Assembly (NCBI RefSeq): GCF_900142985.1
Contig: NZ_LT670849.1
Coordinates: forward strand, 2,170,001 to 2,234,000
Direction: 5' to 3'
DNA length: 64,000 nucleotides
Source of the DNA: Bradyrhizobium erythrophlei
Lineage (GTDB): Bacteria > Pseudomonadota > Alphaproteobacteria > Rhizobiales > Xanthobacteraceae
The position numbers and the translations under genes were made by a program. Shown piece by piece: positions 29,974-39,462 of the stretch. Position 1 is the stretch's first letter, and each line of letters starts with the position of its first letter. The notes beneath the pieces are model-generated. The model ran no database searches and was not told the DNA's origin. It saw only the letters and a list, made by a program, of their open reading frames with translations.

Positions 29974-31764
29974 TCAGAAAGCTTCCGCCGCCAATTCCAT
30001 GATAGTTGCGCTGCCACTCTGGATGCGCGCCAGATGCGTCGTGGTCGCCGGCAAAACCCGCTCCATGAAGAAGCGGCCCGTCACTAGCTTGGTCGACAGA
30101 TAGTCCGTCGGGCCAGTGGCCGCAATCTTGCCGTGAACGACTTTCGCCATCTTGGCCCACATATAGCCCAGCGTCACCAGGCCGAACAAATGCATGTAGT
30201 CGGTGGCGGCAGCGCCGGCGTTGTCGGGCTTGGCCATCGCGTTCTGCATCAGCCAGGTGGTGGCCTGCTGAAGATGGCCGAGCGCGGTCGACAGTGGCGC
30301 GACAAAGGGCTTCATCGCTTCATCGCCGGCGTTTTCCTTGGCAAAGGCGCCGACTTCGCCGAAGAAGGCCATCACGGCGCGGCCGCCGTCGCGCGGCAAT
30401 TTTCGTCCGACCAGATCAAGCGCCTGAATGCCGTTGGCGCCCTCATAGATCATGGCAATGCGCGCATCGCGCACGAACTGTTCCATGCCCTGCTCGGCGA
30501 TATAGCCATGGCCGCCATACATCTGCTGGGCCTGAACGGCATTGGCAAAGCCGGTTTCCGTGAGAAAACCTTTCAGCACGGGGGTCATCAGCCCCAGATG
30601 GTCGTCGGCGTCCTGGCGATCCTTCGGATCGCTGGAACGATGTGCCAGGTCGCTCTTGAGCGAGGTCCATACCACCATCGCGCGCGCCGCCTCGTTGAAA
30701 GCGCGGATCGAGAGCAGCGTGCGGCGTACGTCGGGATGCACGATGATCGGATCGGCCGGCTTGTCCGGCGCCTTGACGCCCGACAGCGCGCGTCCCTGCA
30801 ACCGGTCGCGGGCATAGGCGGCTGCATTCTGATAAGCGACTTCCGACTGAGCCAGGCCCTGCACGGCCACGCCAAGCCGCGCCTCGTTCATCATCACGAA
30901 CATGCCCTGCATGCCCTTGTTCTCTTCGCCGATCAGCCAGCCGGTGGCGCTGTCGTAGTTCATCACGCAGGTGGAATTGCCGTGAATGCCCATCTTGTGC
31001 TCGATCGAGCCGCAGGTGACGCCGTTGCGCGCTCCAGGCGAGCCGTCGGCGTTGACGAGAAATTTCGGCACCACGAACAGCGAGACGCCCTTGATGCCGG
31101 CGGGTGCCCCTTCAATGCGCGCCAGCACCAGATGGATGATGTTCGAGGCCAGATCGTGCTCGCCTGCGGAAATGAAAATCTTGGTGCCGGTGATCTTGTA
31201 GCTGCCGTCGGCTTGTTTGACGGCCTTGGTGCGCAGCAGGCCCAAATCAGTACCGCATTGCGGCTCGGTGAGGTTCATGGTGCCGGTCCATTCGCCGGCC
31301 ACCATCTTCGGCACATACATCGCCTTCTGCTCGGCGTTGCCATGAACGAGCAGGGCGGCGGTCGCCCCCACGGTGAGGCCGCCATACATGGAGAACGCCA
31401 TGTTTGCCGAGCACTGGAATTCGGTGACGGTCTGGCTCAGCGTGATCGGCAGGCCTTGACCACCATATTCGGTCGGCGCGGAAAGGCCCAGCCAGCCGCC
31501 TTCTACGACCTGCTTGAACGCCTCTTTGAATCCCTTCGGCGTCGTCACGCTGCCATCGTCATGCCGGACGCAACCTTCGAGGTCTCCGACGCGATTGAGC
31601 GGTTGCAAGACTTCTTCGCTGAGCTTTGCCGCCTCGCTAAGGATGGCTTCGCGGACGTCCGCCGAGGCATCGCTAAACCCGGGAAGATTGTCGTAGCGGT
31701 CGATTTGAAAGACATCGTTGAGCAGGAAATTGACGTCTTCAACAGGCGCTTTGTAGATCGGCAT
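29974..31764 (-). CDS. Acyl-CoA dehydrogenase (long FadE-like, with C-terminal extension)
   Basis: A 596-residue FAD enzyme for the first step of beta-oxidation. The core holds [31 protein letters not shown] and the region [16 protein letters not shown] with the catalytic Glu. An N-terminal segment ([20 protein letters not shown]) and a C-terminal helical domain of about 110 residues mark the subgroup that resembles ACAD C-terminal-domain proteins. The first enzyme of the operon; the NTF2-like gene lies 117 bases upstream. Confidence 0.95.
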   Translation of the reverse strand: MPIYKAPVEDVNFLLNDVFQIDRYDNLPGFSDASADVREAILSEAAKLSEEVLQPLNRVGDLEGCVRHDDGSVTTPKGFKEAFKQVVEGGWLGLSAPTEYGGQGLPITLSQTVTEFQCSANMAFSMYGGLTVGATAALLVHGNAEQKAMYVPKMVAGEWTGTMNLTEPQCGTDLGLLRTKAVKQADGSYKITGTKIFISAGEHDLASNIIHLVLARIEGAPAGIKGVSLFVVPKFLVNADGSPGARNGVTCGSIEHKMGIHGNSTCVMNYDSATGWLIGEENKGMQGMFVMMNEARLGVAVQGLAQSEVAYQNAAAYARDRLQGRALSGVKAPDKPADPIIVHPDVRRTLLSIRAFNEAARAMVVWTSLKSDLAHRSSDPKDRQDADDHLGLMTPVLKGFLTETGFANAVQAQQMYGGHGYIAEQGMEQFVRDARIAMIYEGANGIQALDLVGRKLPRDGGRAVMAFFGEVGAFAKENAGDEAMKPFVAPLSTALGHLQQATTWLMQNAMAKPDNAGAAATDYMHLFGLVTLGYMWAKMAKVVHGKIAATGPTDYLSTKLVTGRFFMERVLPATTTHLARIQSGSATIMELAAEAF

Positions 31765-31881
31765 GACGTTCTCCCGGCGAGGTCGTTTGGCGCTTTTGGT
31801 AACGGCTTGAAGCGGAGTTTATCCACTTCCTTGAGTCGAAGGCAGCATCTATTGCAATCACACGGCAGTCTCGTACCGCGT

Positions 31882-32319
31882 TCACAGCTTCGCTAATTGC
31901 TCCCCCATCAAGCGATGCAGCAGATTGATGGCTTTCAGCGGGCGGACCATCACCTTGAAATGCGTGATGCGGTTGTCCGCATCGAAGGTGATGATGTCGA
32001 CACCATTGATCGTGATCCCGTCGATATCGTTGGTGAATTCCAGCACCGCACCGTGATCGCTGGTCCACTCGCCGACGTAGCGGAAGCCAGGGCCGCCCAG
32101 CACCTTGGTCGCAGTCGTCAGATATTTGAAGGCGATGTCGCGGCCACGCTGCGGCGTGTGCACCACGGGGCTTTCGAAGACGACGTCGGGATGCAGCAGG
32201 TCCTGGAGCGCCGCAGGGTCTTGCGACCGGATGAAGCCGTGCCACTTTTCCAGACCGGTCGTGGGCAAGCGCGCCTCCTTGGGGACGGCAGGTAGGGGCG
32301 GGCTCGAGCCGGCCTCCAT
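31882..32319 (-). CDS. NTF2/SnoaL-like fold protein
   Basis: A 145-residue protein with the start at 32319 (MEAGSSPPLP); an ATG two codons upstream is also possible. The cone-like NTF2 fold is suggested by FIRSQDPAALQDLLHPDVVF and DITTFDADNRI-type strands (VDIITFDADNRITHFKVMV). Such proteins bind small hydrophobic ligands or catalyse isomerase or hydrolase reactions. It is the first gene before the beta-oxidation set on the same strand, and its start codon lies at the edge of the operator shared with the PadR gene. Confidence 0.8.
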   Translation of the reverse strand: MEAGSSPPLPAVPKEARLPTTGLEKWHGFIRSQDPAALQDLLHPDVVFESPVVHTPQRGRDIAFKYLTTATKVLGGPGFRYVGEWTSDHGAVLEFTNDIDGITINGVDIITFDADNRITHFKVMVRPLKAINLLHRLMGEQLAKL

Positions 32320-32352
32320 ATGCATATTGACGCATATGCATCAATACGCATA
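32319..32352. promoter_or_regulatory. Operator between NTF2-like and PadR genes
   Basis: A 34-base near-palindrome made of TATGCATA-like arms around the core TTGACGCATATGCATCAA (32327-32344). It covers the NTF2-like gene start region and lies 31-64 bases upstream of the PadR gene. The core is 16/18 identical to the site upstream of the GST gene at 25710. ATGCAT-rich dyads are typical of PadR-family targets, so autoregulation and control of the fad operon are likely. Confidence 0.7.
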
Positions 32353-32382
32353 AAGTCAAGCGTGTTAATTTCAGACCGCCTG

Positions 32383-32994
32383 ATGTCCGGAGTTCGACCT
32401 TTGGCCCTTGCTGACGCCATTCTTGCCTGCCTGACCGAACGCCCGATGACAGGCTATGAGCTCGCCAAGACTTTCGATTCCTCGATTGGCTTTTTCTGGA
32501 AGGCCGACCATCAGCAGATTTATCGCGAGCTTTCCAAGCTGCGCGAACGCGGTCACATCCAGGGCCGCGAGGTGGTCCAGTCCGGCAAACCGAACAAGCT
32601 GGTCTATACTCTGACCTCCGAAGGCAAGGCCGCCTTCCGGCATTGGGCCGCGCGTCCCTCGACGCCGGCGTCGATCAAAGACGACCTTCTCATCCGCCTT
32701 TACGCACTCGATGCCGTCGATATCGAACCGTTGCGCGCCGACCTGATGGCGCGGCAGGAACACCATCGCGACCGCTACGAGCGATACGAGCGCATCCTGA
32801 AGAAGCGCTTTCCGGACGGCTCAGCCTCGGCTGCCGACATGGGCAAGCTGCTTGGCCTGCGCATCGGGCTCAAGCACGAGCAGATGGTCGCCGAATGGTG
32901 CGAGGAGGCGATCGCGACACTTTCGGCGATCTCGGGCGCTGCCGGCATTCTGCCGTTCGACGGAACACGGAAAGAGACCGGTTCCGGCGATTGA
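32383..32994 (+). CDS. PadR-family transcriptional regulator
   Basis: A 203-residue winged-helix repressor with the start at 32383 (MSGVRPLALADAILACLTER). The N-terminal PMTGYELAKTFDSSIGFFW and HQQIYRELSKLRERGHI are the PadR DNA-binding domain. The C-terminal part is the Vir-like dimerisation helix region (MARQEHHRDRYERYERILKK). PadR members respond to aromatic acids or other small molecules. It is divergent from the NTF2/beta-oxidation genes and probably controls them through the shared operator. Confidence 0.9.
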   Translation: MSGVRPLALADAILACLTERPMTGYELAKTFDSSIGFFWKADHQQIYRELSKLRERGHIQGREVVQSGKPNKLVYTLTSEGKAAFRHWAARPSTPASIKDDLLIRLYALDAVDIEPLRADLMARQEHHRDRYERYERILKKRFPDGSASAADMGKLLGLRIGLKHEQMVAEWCEEAIATLSAISGAAGILPFDGTRKETGSGD

Positions 32995-33056
32995 AGCAAC
33001 TTGGAGGCAGCGGCCTGGGCCGGACCGCAAACTTTACGGCCGAGCGGCCGCATTCC

Positions 33057-33071
33057 TTAACCCGTTATTTA
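33057..33071 (+). promoter_or_regulatory. CtrA-like box
   Basis: TTAA-CCCGTTA-TTTA matches the alphaproteobacterial CtrA site TTAA-N7-TTAA at seven of eight defined positions. It lies about 125 bases before the gene for a PodJ/SEL1-like protein, whose polarity function would suit cell-cycle control. One such match may also be chance. Confidence 0.4.
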
Positions 33072-33197
33072 CCGTAACGCGAAAAAGTCGAGCTGTAGAG
33101 GCAGACGACCCGCGTCGAATTCGATTGTCTCGTCTTTGGGACGCGCGGGGAGGCCGGAGGCGCCAGGTGGGGCGCCGAAGCGGAACCGGACGGAAGC

Positions 33198-36100
33198 ATG
33201 AATTCGCGCGTATCGTGGAGTAATGAAGGCATCGATCCTGGCGTCCGGGAACGGGCCGAGGCCGCCGCGCGCCGCGCCGGCGTGTCCCTGAGCGACTGGC
33301 TCAACCAGACCCTGGGCGACACCACCCCTCCGAACTTCCGCAACCCTTCCGACCAGCGGCCGGCGATGCCGGCCCGCGAAAGCCGTGACGTCGCCGACAT
33401 CCATCAGCGGCTCGATGCGATCACCCGCCAGATCGAACACATTTCGCAAGCCCGGCCCCGCAACGATGCACCGCGCGGTGAAGCGCCGGTGGCACAGCAA
33501 CTGAACGACGCCATCGCGCGGCTCGACGCACGGCTGTCGCAGATTTCGAATCCGGCACCAGCGCGCGCGCGCCAGGCGCAGGAGAAGCAGCGCCAGGCCG
33601 ATATGGTCGAACGCGCCGCGACGCAGGTCTATCGTCCTTCGCCTCCGCTCAATCCAGGCTCCTTCGATTCGGCGATTGCGGAAATTTCCGCGCGCCAGAA
33701 CGAGCTCGACAGCTTCGCGCCGCAGCAGATCCGCAACGCGCCGCCGATCGCGCCGGCCTACGCGCCACCGCCCGCTTACGCCCCGCCACCCGCGCCAGGA
33801 CCGGATTTTTCGTCGCTGGAGCGGCACCTCGTAAAGATCACGAGCCAGATCGAATCGCTGCGGCAGCCCGATCACGTCGAGCAGTCCATCGCGGCCTTCC
33901 GCAGCGAACTTGCCGAAATCCGCCAGGCCATCACCGAGGCGATGCCGCGCCGCGCGATCGAATCGATCGAAAACGAAATTCGTTCGCTCTCCCGTCGCAT
34001 CGACGACACCCGCCAGAGCAGCAACGACAGCCAGGCGCTTGGCAACATCGAGCGCGCACTCGGCGAAATTCGCGAAGTGCTGCGCTCGCTGACTCCGGCC
34101 GAACAGCTTGCCGGCTACGACCAGGCGATCCGTAACCTAACCGCCAAGCTCGATCAGATCATTCGGGCCAACGATGATCCATCCACGATCCACCAGCTCG
34201 AAGGCGCGATCGCTGCGCTGCGCGCGATCGTCTCCAACGTCGCCTCCAACGACGCGCTCGCCCGCCTCAGCGACGACGTGCATGCTTTATCGGCCAAAGT
34301 CGATCAGCTCGCGCGGTCCGACGGTCATTCCGGCTCGCTCGCCGCACTGGAACAGCGCATCGCCGGCTTGATGTCCTCACTCGAGAGCCGCGACCAGCGG
34401 CCGCAAGCGTCGGAGAACTCCGAGCAGATCGAACGCGCTTTGCTTGCGCTGTCCGATCGCCTCGACCGCATGCCGGTCGGCAATGACAGCGCGTCGGCCT
34501 TTGCGCACCTGGAACAGCGCGTATCGTACTTGCTGGAGAGGATCGAAGCGTCCTCCGATCCCCGCTCCGGTAATCTTGGGCGGGTCGAAGAAGGCCTCCA
34601 GGACATCCTGCATCACCTCGAGCGGCAGCAGATGAGCTTCGCCGCTCTCACCGAGGGTAGCCGCAGCGAGCCGACGTCACAGGACAGCGGGCTTGCCGAT
34701 CTCGTCAAGCGCGAATTGTCCGACATCCGTTTCAGCCAGGCCGAGACCGATCGTCATACCCAGGACTCGCTCGAAGCGGTCCACAACACGCTCGGCCACG
34801 TGGTCGATCGCCTCTCGACGATCGAGGGCGATCTGCGCGGAGTGCGCGCGCAGCCCACCGCGCCGCAAGCCGCAGCACCCGTTGCTCCGCCCGTCGTTGA
34901 ACCTTCCTATTTCGCACCGGAAGTGGCCGAGCCTGAACCGCGCCCTGCCGCTGAGCCCGCGCCGCGCATGGCGTCCGAGCCCTCGCCCGCGCGAATCGCG
35001 ATGGCGACACACGCGAGATCCGAGGCGCCACCTCCGATTCCGACACCAGAGGCTTTCGTCGCCGCACCGCGCGACTTCCATGCCGCCGCTGCGGACGAGC
35101 CGCCTGCCGCCGCGCCGCGGACCATCAGCGAAATTCTGGAACCGCACGCGGCACCCGCGCGCGCAGCGATCGCGCCGGATCTGCCGCCCGATCATCCGCT
35201 CGAGCCGGGCACGCGTCCGTCCGGACGTGCCGCTTCGCCGTCGGAGCGTATCGCCGCGTCCGAAAGCGCCATCAGCAATATTCCCGCAGCGGCCGGCCCG
35301 AAAGAGCCCGTCAGCACGTCGAGCTTCATCGCCGCCGCGCGCCGCGCCGCACAGGCCGCGGCTGCCGCGCCGCCGCCTGACAAGTCCGGCAAGCAGCCAA
35401 AGGCTGCAAAACCGGCCGGTCAGGCTACGACCGCATCGACCGTCACCTCGAAGATCCGTTCGCTGCTGGTTGGCGCCAGCGTCGTCGTGATCGTGCTGGG
35501 CACGTTCAAGATGGCGATGAGCCTGCTCGACACCAGCGCCCCGTCGGCGATGCCGGTTGTGGAGAGCCCCGCCGATGCACCGACAGCTGCTCCTGCCGGT
35601 GGCAACGCAAGCCCGGCGACGTCGGCGCCGATGATGCCATCGCTGACGTCACCGACGCCGATCGGACGGCAATCGTTCAACAATGCGACCGGCGACAGCA
35701 TCGCTTCCGTCGCCATTCCACGGAATTCCGCTTCGCCCTTGATGTCGGCTCCCGGCGACGTGACCGGCGCCATCCCGGTTTCTCCGGCCTCTTCCAGCAC
35801 CGGCAAGCTCGCGATGATCCAGGTCCCGCCGACTGAGAGGCTGCCCGACGCCATCGGCGGCCCGGTTCTGCGCTCCGCCGTGCTCAAGGGCGACCCGACC
35901 GCGGCCTATGAGGTCGGCGTGCGCTTTGCCGAAGGCAAGGGCCTTGCGCCCAATTACGACGAAGCGGCGAAATGGTTCGATCGCGCGGCGCAGGCTGGCG
36001 TCGTACCGGCGATCTTCCGCCTGGGCACTTTCTACGAGAAGGGCCTTAGTGTGAACAAGGACGTCGATATCGCCCGCCGCTATTACGTGCAGGCCGCCGA

Positions 36101-36551
36101 GCGCGGCAACGCCAAGGCGATGCATAATCTCGCCGTGCTCGATGCAGACGGCGGCGGCAAGGGCGCCAATTACAAGAGCGCGGCGCAATGGTTTCGTAAG
36201 GCCGCCGACCACGGCGTCGCCGACAGCCAGTACAACCTCGGCATTCTCTATGCCCGCGGCATCGGCGTGGAACAGAACCTCGCCGAATCGTTCAAGTGGT
36301 TCAGCCTGGCCGCCGCGCAAGGCGATGCCGATGCCGGCCGCAAGCGCGACGATATCGCCAAGCGGCTCGATGCCCAGTCGCTGGCCGCAGCCAAGCTCGC
36401 GATCCAGACGTTCACGCCTGAACCGCAGCCCGACGATGCCGTCAACGTCGCCTCACCCGCGGGCGGATGGGATTCGGCAGCGGCTCCGGCGGCAAACACC
36501 AAGCCGGCCGTCAAGCCCGTCGCAACCAAGCGCACGGCTTCAGTGCATTGA
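33198..36551 (+). CDS. Large PodJ-like SEL1-repeat membrane protein
   Basis: A 1117-residue protein. Residues 1-45 (REAAARRAGVSLSDWLNQTL-type) are a conserved opening. Residues 50-560 are rich in heptad-like segments (QLNDAIARLDARLSQIS, ALEQRIAGLMSSLESR), predicted coiled coil. A Pro/Ala-rich linker runs from about 560 to 745. A single membrane helix lies at about 752-775 (SLLVGASVVVIVLGTFKMAM). A periplasmic part has four SEL1/TPR-like repeats at about 890-1050 (YEVGVRFAEGKGLAPNYDEA). This is the layout of PodJ, the polar organiser of Caulobacter and rhizobia. Confidence 0.82.
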   Translation: MNSRVSWSNEGIDPGVRERAEAAARRAGVSLSDWLNQTLGDTTPPNFRNPSDQRPAMPARESRDVADIHQRLDAITRQIEHISQARPRNDAPRGEAPVAQQLNDAIARLDARLSQISNPAPARARQAQEKQRQADMVERAATQVYRPSPPLNPGSFDSAIAEISARQNELDSFAPQQIRNAPPIAPAYAPPPAYAPPPAPGPDFSSLERHLVKITSQIESLRQPDHVEQSIAAFRSELAEIRQAITEAMPRRAIESIENEIRSLSRRIDDTRQSSNDSQALGNIERALGEIREVLRSLTPAEQLAGYDQAIRNLTAKLDQIIRANDDPSTIHQLEGAIAALRAIVSNVASNDALARLSDDVHALSAKVDQLARSDGHSGSLAALEQRIAGLMSSLESRDQRPQASENSEQIERALLALSDRLDRMPVGNDSASAFAHLEQRVSYLLERIEASSDPRSGNLGRVEEGLQDILHHLERQQMSFAALTEGSRSEPTSQDSGLADLVKRELSDIRFSQAETDRHTQDSLEAVHNTLGHVVDRLSTIEGDLRGVRAQPTAPQAAAPVAPPVVEPSYFAPEVAEPEPRPAAEPAPRMASEPSPARIAMATHARSEAPPPIPTPEAFVAAPRDFHAAAADEPPAAAPRTISEILEPHAAPARAAIAPDLPPDHPLEPGTRPSGRAASPSERIAASESAISNIPAAAGPKEPVSTSSFIAAARRAAQAAAAAPPPDKSGKQPKAAKPAGQATTASTVTSKIRSLLVGASVVVIVLGTFKMAMSLLDTSAPSAMPVVESPADAPTAAPAGGNASPATSAPMMPSLTSPTPIGRQSFNNATGDSIASVAIPRNSASPLMSAPGDVTGAIPVSPASSSTGKLAMIQVPPTERLPDAIGGPVLRSAVLKGDPTAAYEVGVRFAEGKGLAPNYDEAAKWFDRAAQAGVVPAIFRLGTFYEKGLSVNKDVDIARRYYVQAAERGNAKAMHNLAVLDADGGGKGANYKSAAQWFRKAADHGVADSQYNLGILYARGIGVEQNLAESFKWFSLAAAQGDADAGRKRDDIAKRLDAQSLAAAKLAIQTFTPEPQPDDAVNVASPAGGWDSAAAPAANTKPAVKPVATKRTASVH

Positions 36552-36669
36552 GGCCAATCCACTAGCGGTGCCCGTGTGGCACTGCCGACATATACCCAAC
36601 CCACAAGTTCGACTAAAACAACACAATAAAACTACGCGCCGCACCGCTCGAGAACGCGCTGAGAGGTTT

Positions 36670-37488
36670 GTGTTGCCGGACAACGAAGATTGCCAGGGTC
36701 CATTCCAAAGCTCGCCGACCGGCCCGTGGGTCGCGCCGCCGCGCCCTCCCGCCCGCTCCTCGCCGGCACCGCAGCCCACGGTCGTTGTCAGGAGGCGACG
36801 GCGACCGGTCTGGTCGGTCGTGATCTTCACGCTTCTGGTGCTCGGCGTCGGCATCCGCGCCTATCGGGACCTGTCGCGGCCCGAAGCGTGGGTCTACTGG
36901 AAAGAATCCTATTTCTCGCCAACCATGACGTCATCGGTCGTGGCAAAGATCGATCTGGACAGCGGAACTCGCGCACGGGCGGCATTGGCGATCCATGGCA
37001 CCATCGGCACGGCTAGCGCGAGCTGGTTGCGCGAGCGGCTCGACGAGGCCCATCTCACCGCGGGCGACGTTGTGCTGGTGTCTTCGCCCGGAGGCAATCT
37101 CGAGCAGGCCCTCATCATGGGCGAAATCATTCGCGCCCGCTCCCTCGCCACCGCGGTCGGCACGACCGACGCATCGGGCAAGGTGACACGATCCTACTGC
37201 GCCAGCGCCTGCGTGCTCGTCTATGCCGGCGGCTCGCCGCGCTATGGCGTCGAAGGCTCGGCGCTCGGAGTCCACCGGTTTGTGAACCGCGCTCCCGGCC
37301 GCGATCCCGTCGCCGATGCGCAGCGAACAACGGGGGCTATCCTGAACTATATGACCAAAATGGGCGTCTCTTCGTCCGTGATCGAAGCCATGTCTGCGAC
37401 GCGGGATATTCGCTGGCTCGAACCCGCAGAAGCGTTGAACATGCATCTGATCACAGATCCGATTCGAGACGCGCAGGCCGCCCGTTAA
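36670..37488 (+). CDS. Membrane-anchored ClpP-like periplasmic protein (COG3904 type)
   Basis: A 272-residue protein with a GTG start at 36670, preceded by GAGAGG. A Pro-rich cytoplasmic N-terminus and a stop-transfer RRRRR run precede the membrane helix (PVWSVVIFTLLVLGVGI, about 44-60). The periplasmic domain has a crotonase/ClpP fold: SSPGGNLEQALIMGEII (about 138) and SYCASACVLVYAGG with the putative nucleophile near S178. A histidine follows in GVHRF. Substrates are unknown. It lies 118 bases after the SEL1 protein gene. Confidence 0.8.
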   Translation: MLPDNEDCQGPFQSSPTGPWVAPPRPPARSSPAPQPTVVVRRRRRPVWSVVIFTLLVLGVGIRAYRDLSRPEAWVYWKESYFSPTMTSSVVAKIDLDSGTRARAALAIHGTIGTASASWLRERLDEAHLTAGDVVLVSSPGGNLEQALIMGEIIRARSLATAVGTTDASGKVTRSYCASACVLVYAGGSPRYGVEGSALGVHRFVNRAPGRDPVADAQRTTGAILNYMTKMGVSSSVIEAMSATRDIRWLEPAEALNMHLITDPIRDAQAAR

Positions 37489-37691
37489 TCGTTATTTTTC
37501 ACCACATTGTCAGGTAACGCGCGAGCTGCGTCAAAAAATCCGACTTCGGCAGATTCTTTAATCCCTCCGGCTAACAATTTCGGCTATGCAGGGACGCGGT
37601 CTGGCGATGCGAACCACTAGCCCGCACTCCCGATGAAACCAGGCCATGGGCGGTTTCGGCCGACCTCACGGTCTATTCCGAAACGACGCGC

Positions 37692-38618
37692 GTGCAGCTT
37701 TATCTTCCGATCGCCGATATCCCCGTGAATATCTTCCTGCTGCTCGCCATGGGCGCGGCGGTCGGTTTCGTCTCGGGCATGTTCGGAATCGGCGGCGGCT
37801 TCCTGATGACGCCGCTCTTGATCTTCATCGGCATCGCGCCCGCGGTTGCGGTTGCCTCCGTCGCCAGCCACATCGCGGCCTCGTCGTTTTCCGGCGCCAT
37901 TTCGTACTGGCGGCGCCGCGCCATCGATCCGATGCTGGCGCTGGTGCTGTTATGCGGCGGCACGATCGGCACGGCACTGGGCGTATGGACCTTCACCCTG
38001 TTGCGCTCGCTCGGCCAACTCGACTTGATGATCGCGCTCTCATACGTCTTGCTGCTCACGACCGTGGGCGGGCTGATGTTCTGGGAAGGCTTGCGGTCGA
38101 TGCTTCGCGTAAGGCGCGGCATCGCGGTATCGCTGCGCCGCTCCGGCAGCCACGGCTGGATTCACGGCCTGCCGATCAAGATGCGCTTCAAGCGTTCCAA
38201 GATCTACCTGTCGGTTATCCCGGTGATCGCTGTCGGGCTGATCATCGGATTTATCGGCGCCATCATGGGAATCGGCGGCGGCTTCATCCTGGTTCCGATC
38301 ATGATCTATTTCCTGCGGGTGCCGACTTCGACCGTGATCGGCACTTCCATGGTGCTGACGCTCGTCACCATGACGTTTGCTACCTTGCTGCACGCCGCCA
38401 CCAACCATCTGGTCGACGCGGTACTGGCGCTGATCCTGATGATCGGCGGGGTGACCGGCGCGCAGTTCGGCGCGCGCGCGGGACAAAAAATTCGCGGCGA
38501 GCATTTGCGGCTGCTGCTCGGACTTCTGATCCTAGCGGTCGGCATTCGCTTTGCGGTCGAACTCGTGATCCGTCCCGACGATCTCTTCACCATTCGCGAA
38601 GCCGGAGGCGCCGCATGA
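37692..38618 (+). CDS. TauE/SafE family sulfite exporter-like permease
   Basis: A 308-residue membrane protein with about eight helices and a GTG start at 37692. The repeated signature GMFGIGGGFLMTP and AIMGIGGGFILVP marks the two halves of the family. TauE/SafE proteins move organosulfonates or sulfite, and other anions, across the inner membrane. It overlaps the next gene (TIGR02186) by 4 bases, a pairing known from many alphaproteobacteria. Confidence 0.92.
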   Translation: MQLYLPIADIPVNIFLLLAMGAAVGFVSGMFGIGGGFLMTPLLIFIGIAPAVAVASVASHIAASSFSGAISYWRRRAIDPMLALVLLCGGTIGTALGVWTFTLLRSLGQLDLMIALSYVLLLTTVGGLMFWEGLRSMLRVRRGIAVSLRRSGSHGWIHGLPIKMRFKRSKIYLSVIPVIAVGLIIGFIGAIMGIGGGFILVPIMIYFLRVPTSTVIGTSMVLTLVTMTFATLLHAATNHLVDAVLALILMIGGVTGAQFGARAGQKIRGEHLRLLLGLLILAVGIRFAVELVIRPDDLFTIREAGGAA

Positions 38619-39403
38619 GCGCACGTTGGCTTGGCACTGCGATTGGAACGCTCGTGCTCAGCGCGATTGCAATCGCCTCGCCGGCGCGCGCGGAACGGTT
38701 GATCGTGTCCGTCTCCAACCACCGTGTGACGGTGACGCCAAATTATTCCGGCGAAGAACTGGTGCTGTTCGGCTCGGTCGAGAAAGACGCCACCTCGCCC
38801 GCAAGCCACAACAACTACGATCTCGTCGTCAGCGTGATGGGCCCGCGCGCCGACATGGTGACGCGCCGGAAGGAACGACGGTTCGGCATCTGGATCAACA
38901 CCGACTATCGCGAATTCTTGCAGGTGCCATCCTATCTCGCGCTGTTTTCGAACCGGCCGTTCGATGCCATCGCCTCTCCCGAGGTGGAACGGCGGCAGCA
39001 GCTCGGCCTGAATAATGTGCTGCTGACGCAAAGAGTGGGAACCGACTACGCCGACGTCGTGCCCAATGATGCGTTCCGCAGCGCCTTTGTTCGCTTGCGC
39101 AGCGAACACGGGCTTTACCGCGAAGAAACGTCCGCGGTGACATTCCTGACGCCAACGCTGTTCCGCACCGGCATTCCGCTGCCGGCCGCGGTCCCGATCG
39201 GAACCTACACCGTCGAGATCAAGCTGTTTTCCGACGGCGCCCTGGTCGCGCGGACCGAAACCGCCTTCGATATCGTCAAGGTCGGCTTCGAGCAGTTCGT
39301 CGCCACGACCGCCCGTCAGGACGGGCTGCTCTATGGCGCGTTCACCGCGTTCATGGCGCTGATGACCGGCTGGATGGCCTCGATCGTATTCCGCAAGGAT
39401 TAG
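38615..39403 (+). CDS. TIGR02186 family exported membrane protein
   Basis: A 262-residue protein, translationally coupled to the TauE/SafE gene. A signal peptide (TLVLSAIAIASPARA) precedes a beta-rich domain (ERLIVSVSNHRVTVTPNYSG, ELVLFGSV), and one C-terminal helix (LYGAFTAFMALMTGWMASIV) anchors it with most of the protein in the periplasm. The family is defined only by this co-occurrence. It may bind or assist the exported sulfur compound. Confidence 0.9.
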   Translation: MSARWLGTAIGTLVLSAIAIASPARAERLIVSVSNHRVTVTPNYSGEELVLFGSVEKDATSPASHNNYDLVVSVMGPRADMVTRRKERRFGIWINTDYREFLQVPSYLALFSNRPFDAIASPEVERRQQLGLNNVLLTQRVGTDYADVVPNDAFRSAFVRLRSEHGLYREETSAVTFLTPTLFRTGIPLPAAVPIGTYTVEIKLFSDGALVARTETAFDIVKVGFEQFVATTARQDGLLYGAFTAFMALMTGWMASIVFRKD

Positions 39404-39410
39404 ATTCTTG

Positions 39411-39462
39411 TTTTGACGCGTTTTCTTCACGCGAACCGGTATCCACTTCGCTTGAAAACGCT
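39411..39462. repeat. GCGTTTTC palindromic repeat between convergent genes
   Basis: GCGTTTTC (39418-39425) and GAAAACGC (39454-39461) form a perfect 8-base dyad around CACGCGAACCGGTATCCACT. From memory this element is very common in Bradyrhizobium. It lies between the TIGR02186 and MBL-fold genes, and its right end supplies the first bases of the MBL gene stop codon on the minus strand. Confidence 0.8.

Noticed and set aside
30133..31896. 587-codon plus-strand frame
   Set aside because: Antisense shadow of the acyl-CoA dehydrogenase gene.
37500..37520. TTGTCAGGTAACG near 37510 as a third copy of the MarR-type site
   Set aside because: It matches only the GTCAGGTAAC part, lacks the TGAC-N6-GTCA dyad, and precedes an unrelated gene by about 170 bases.
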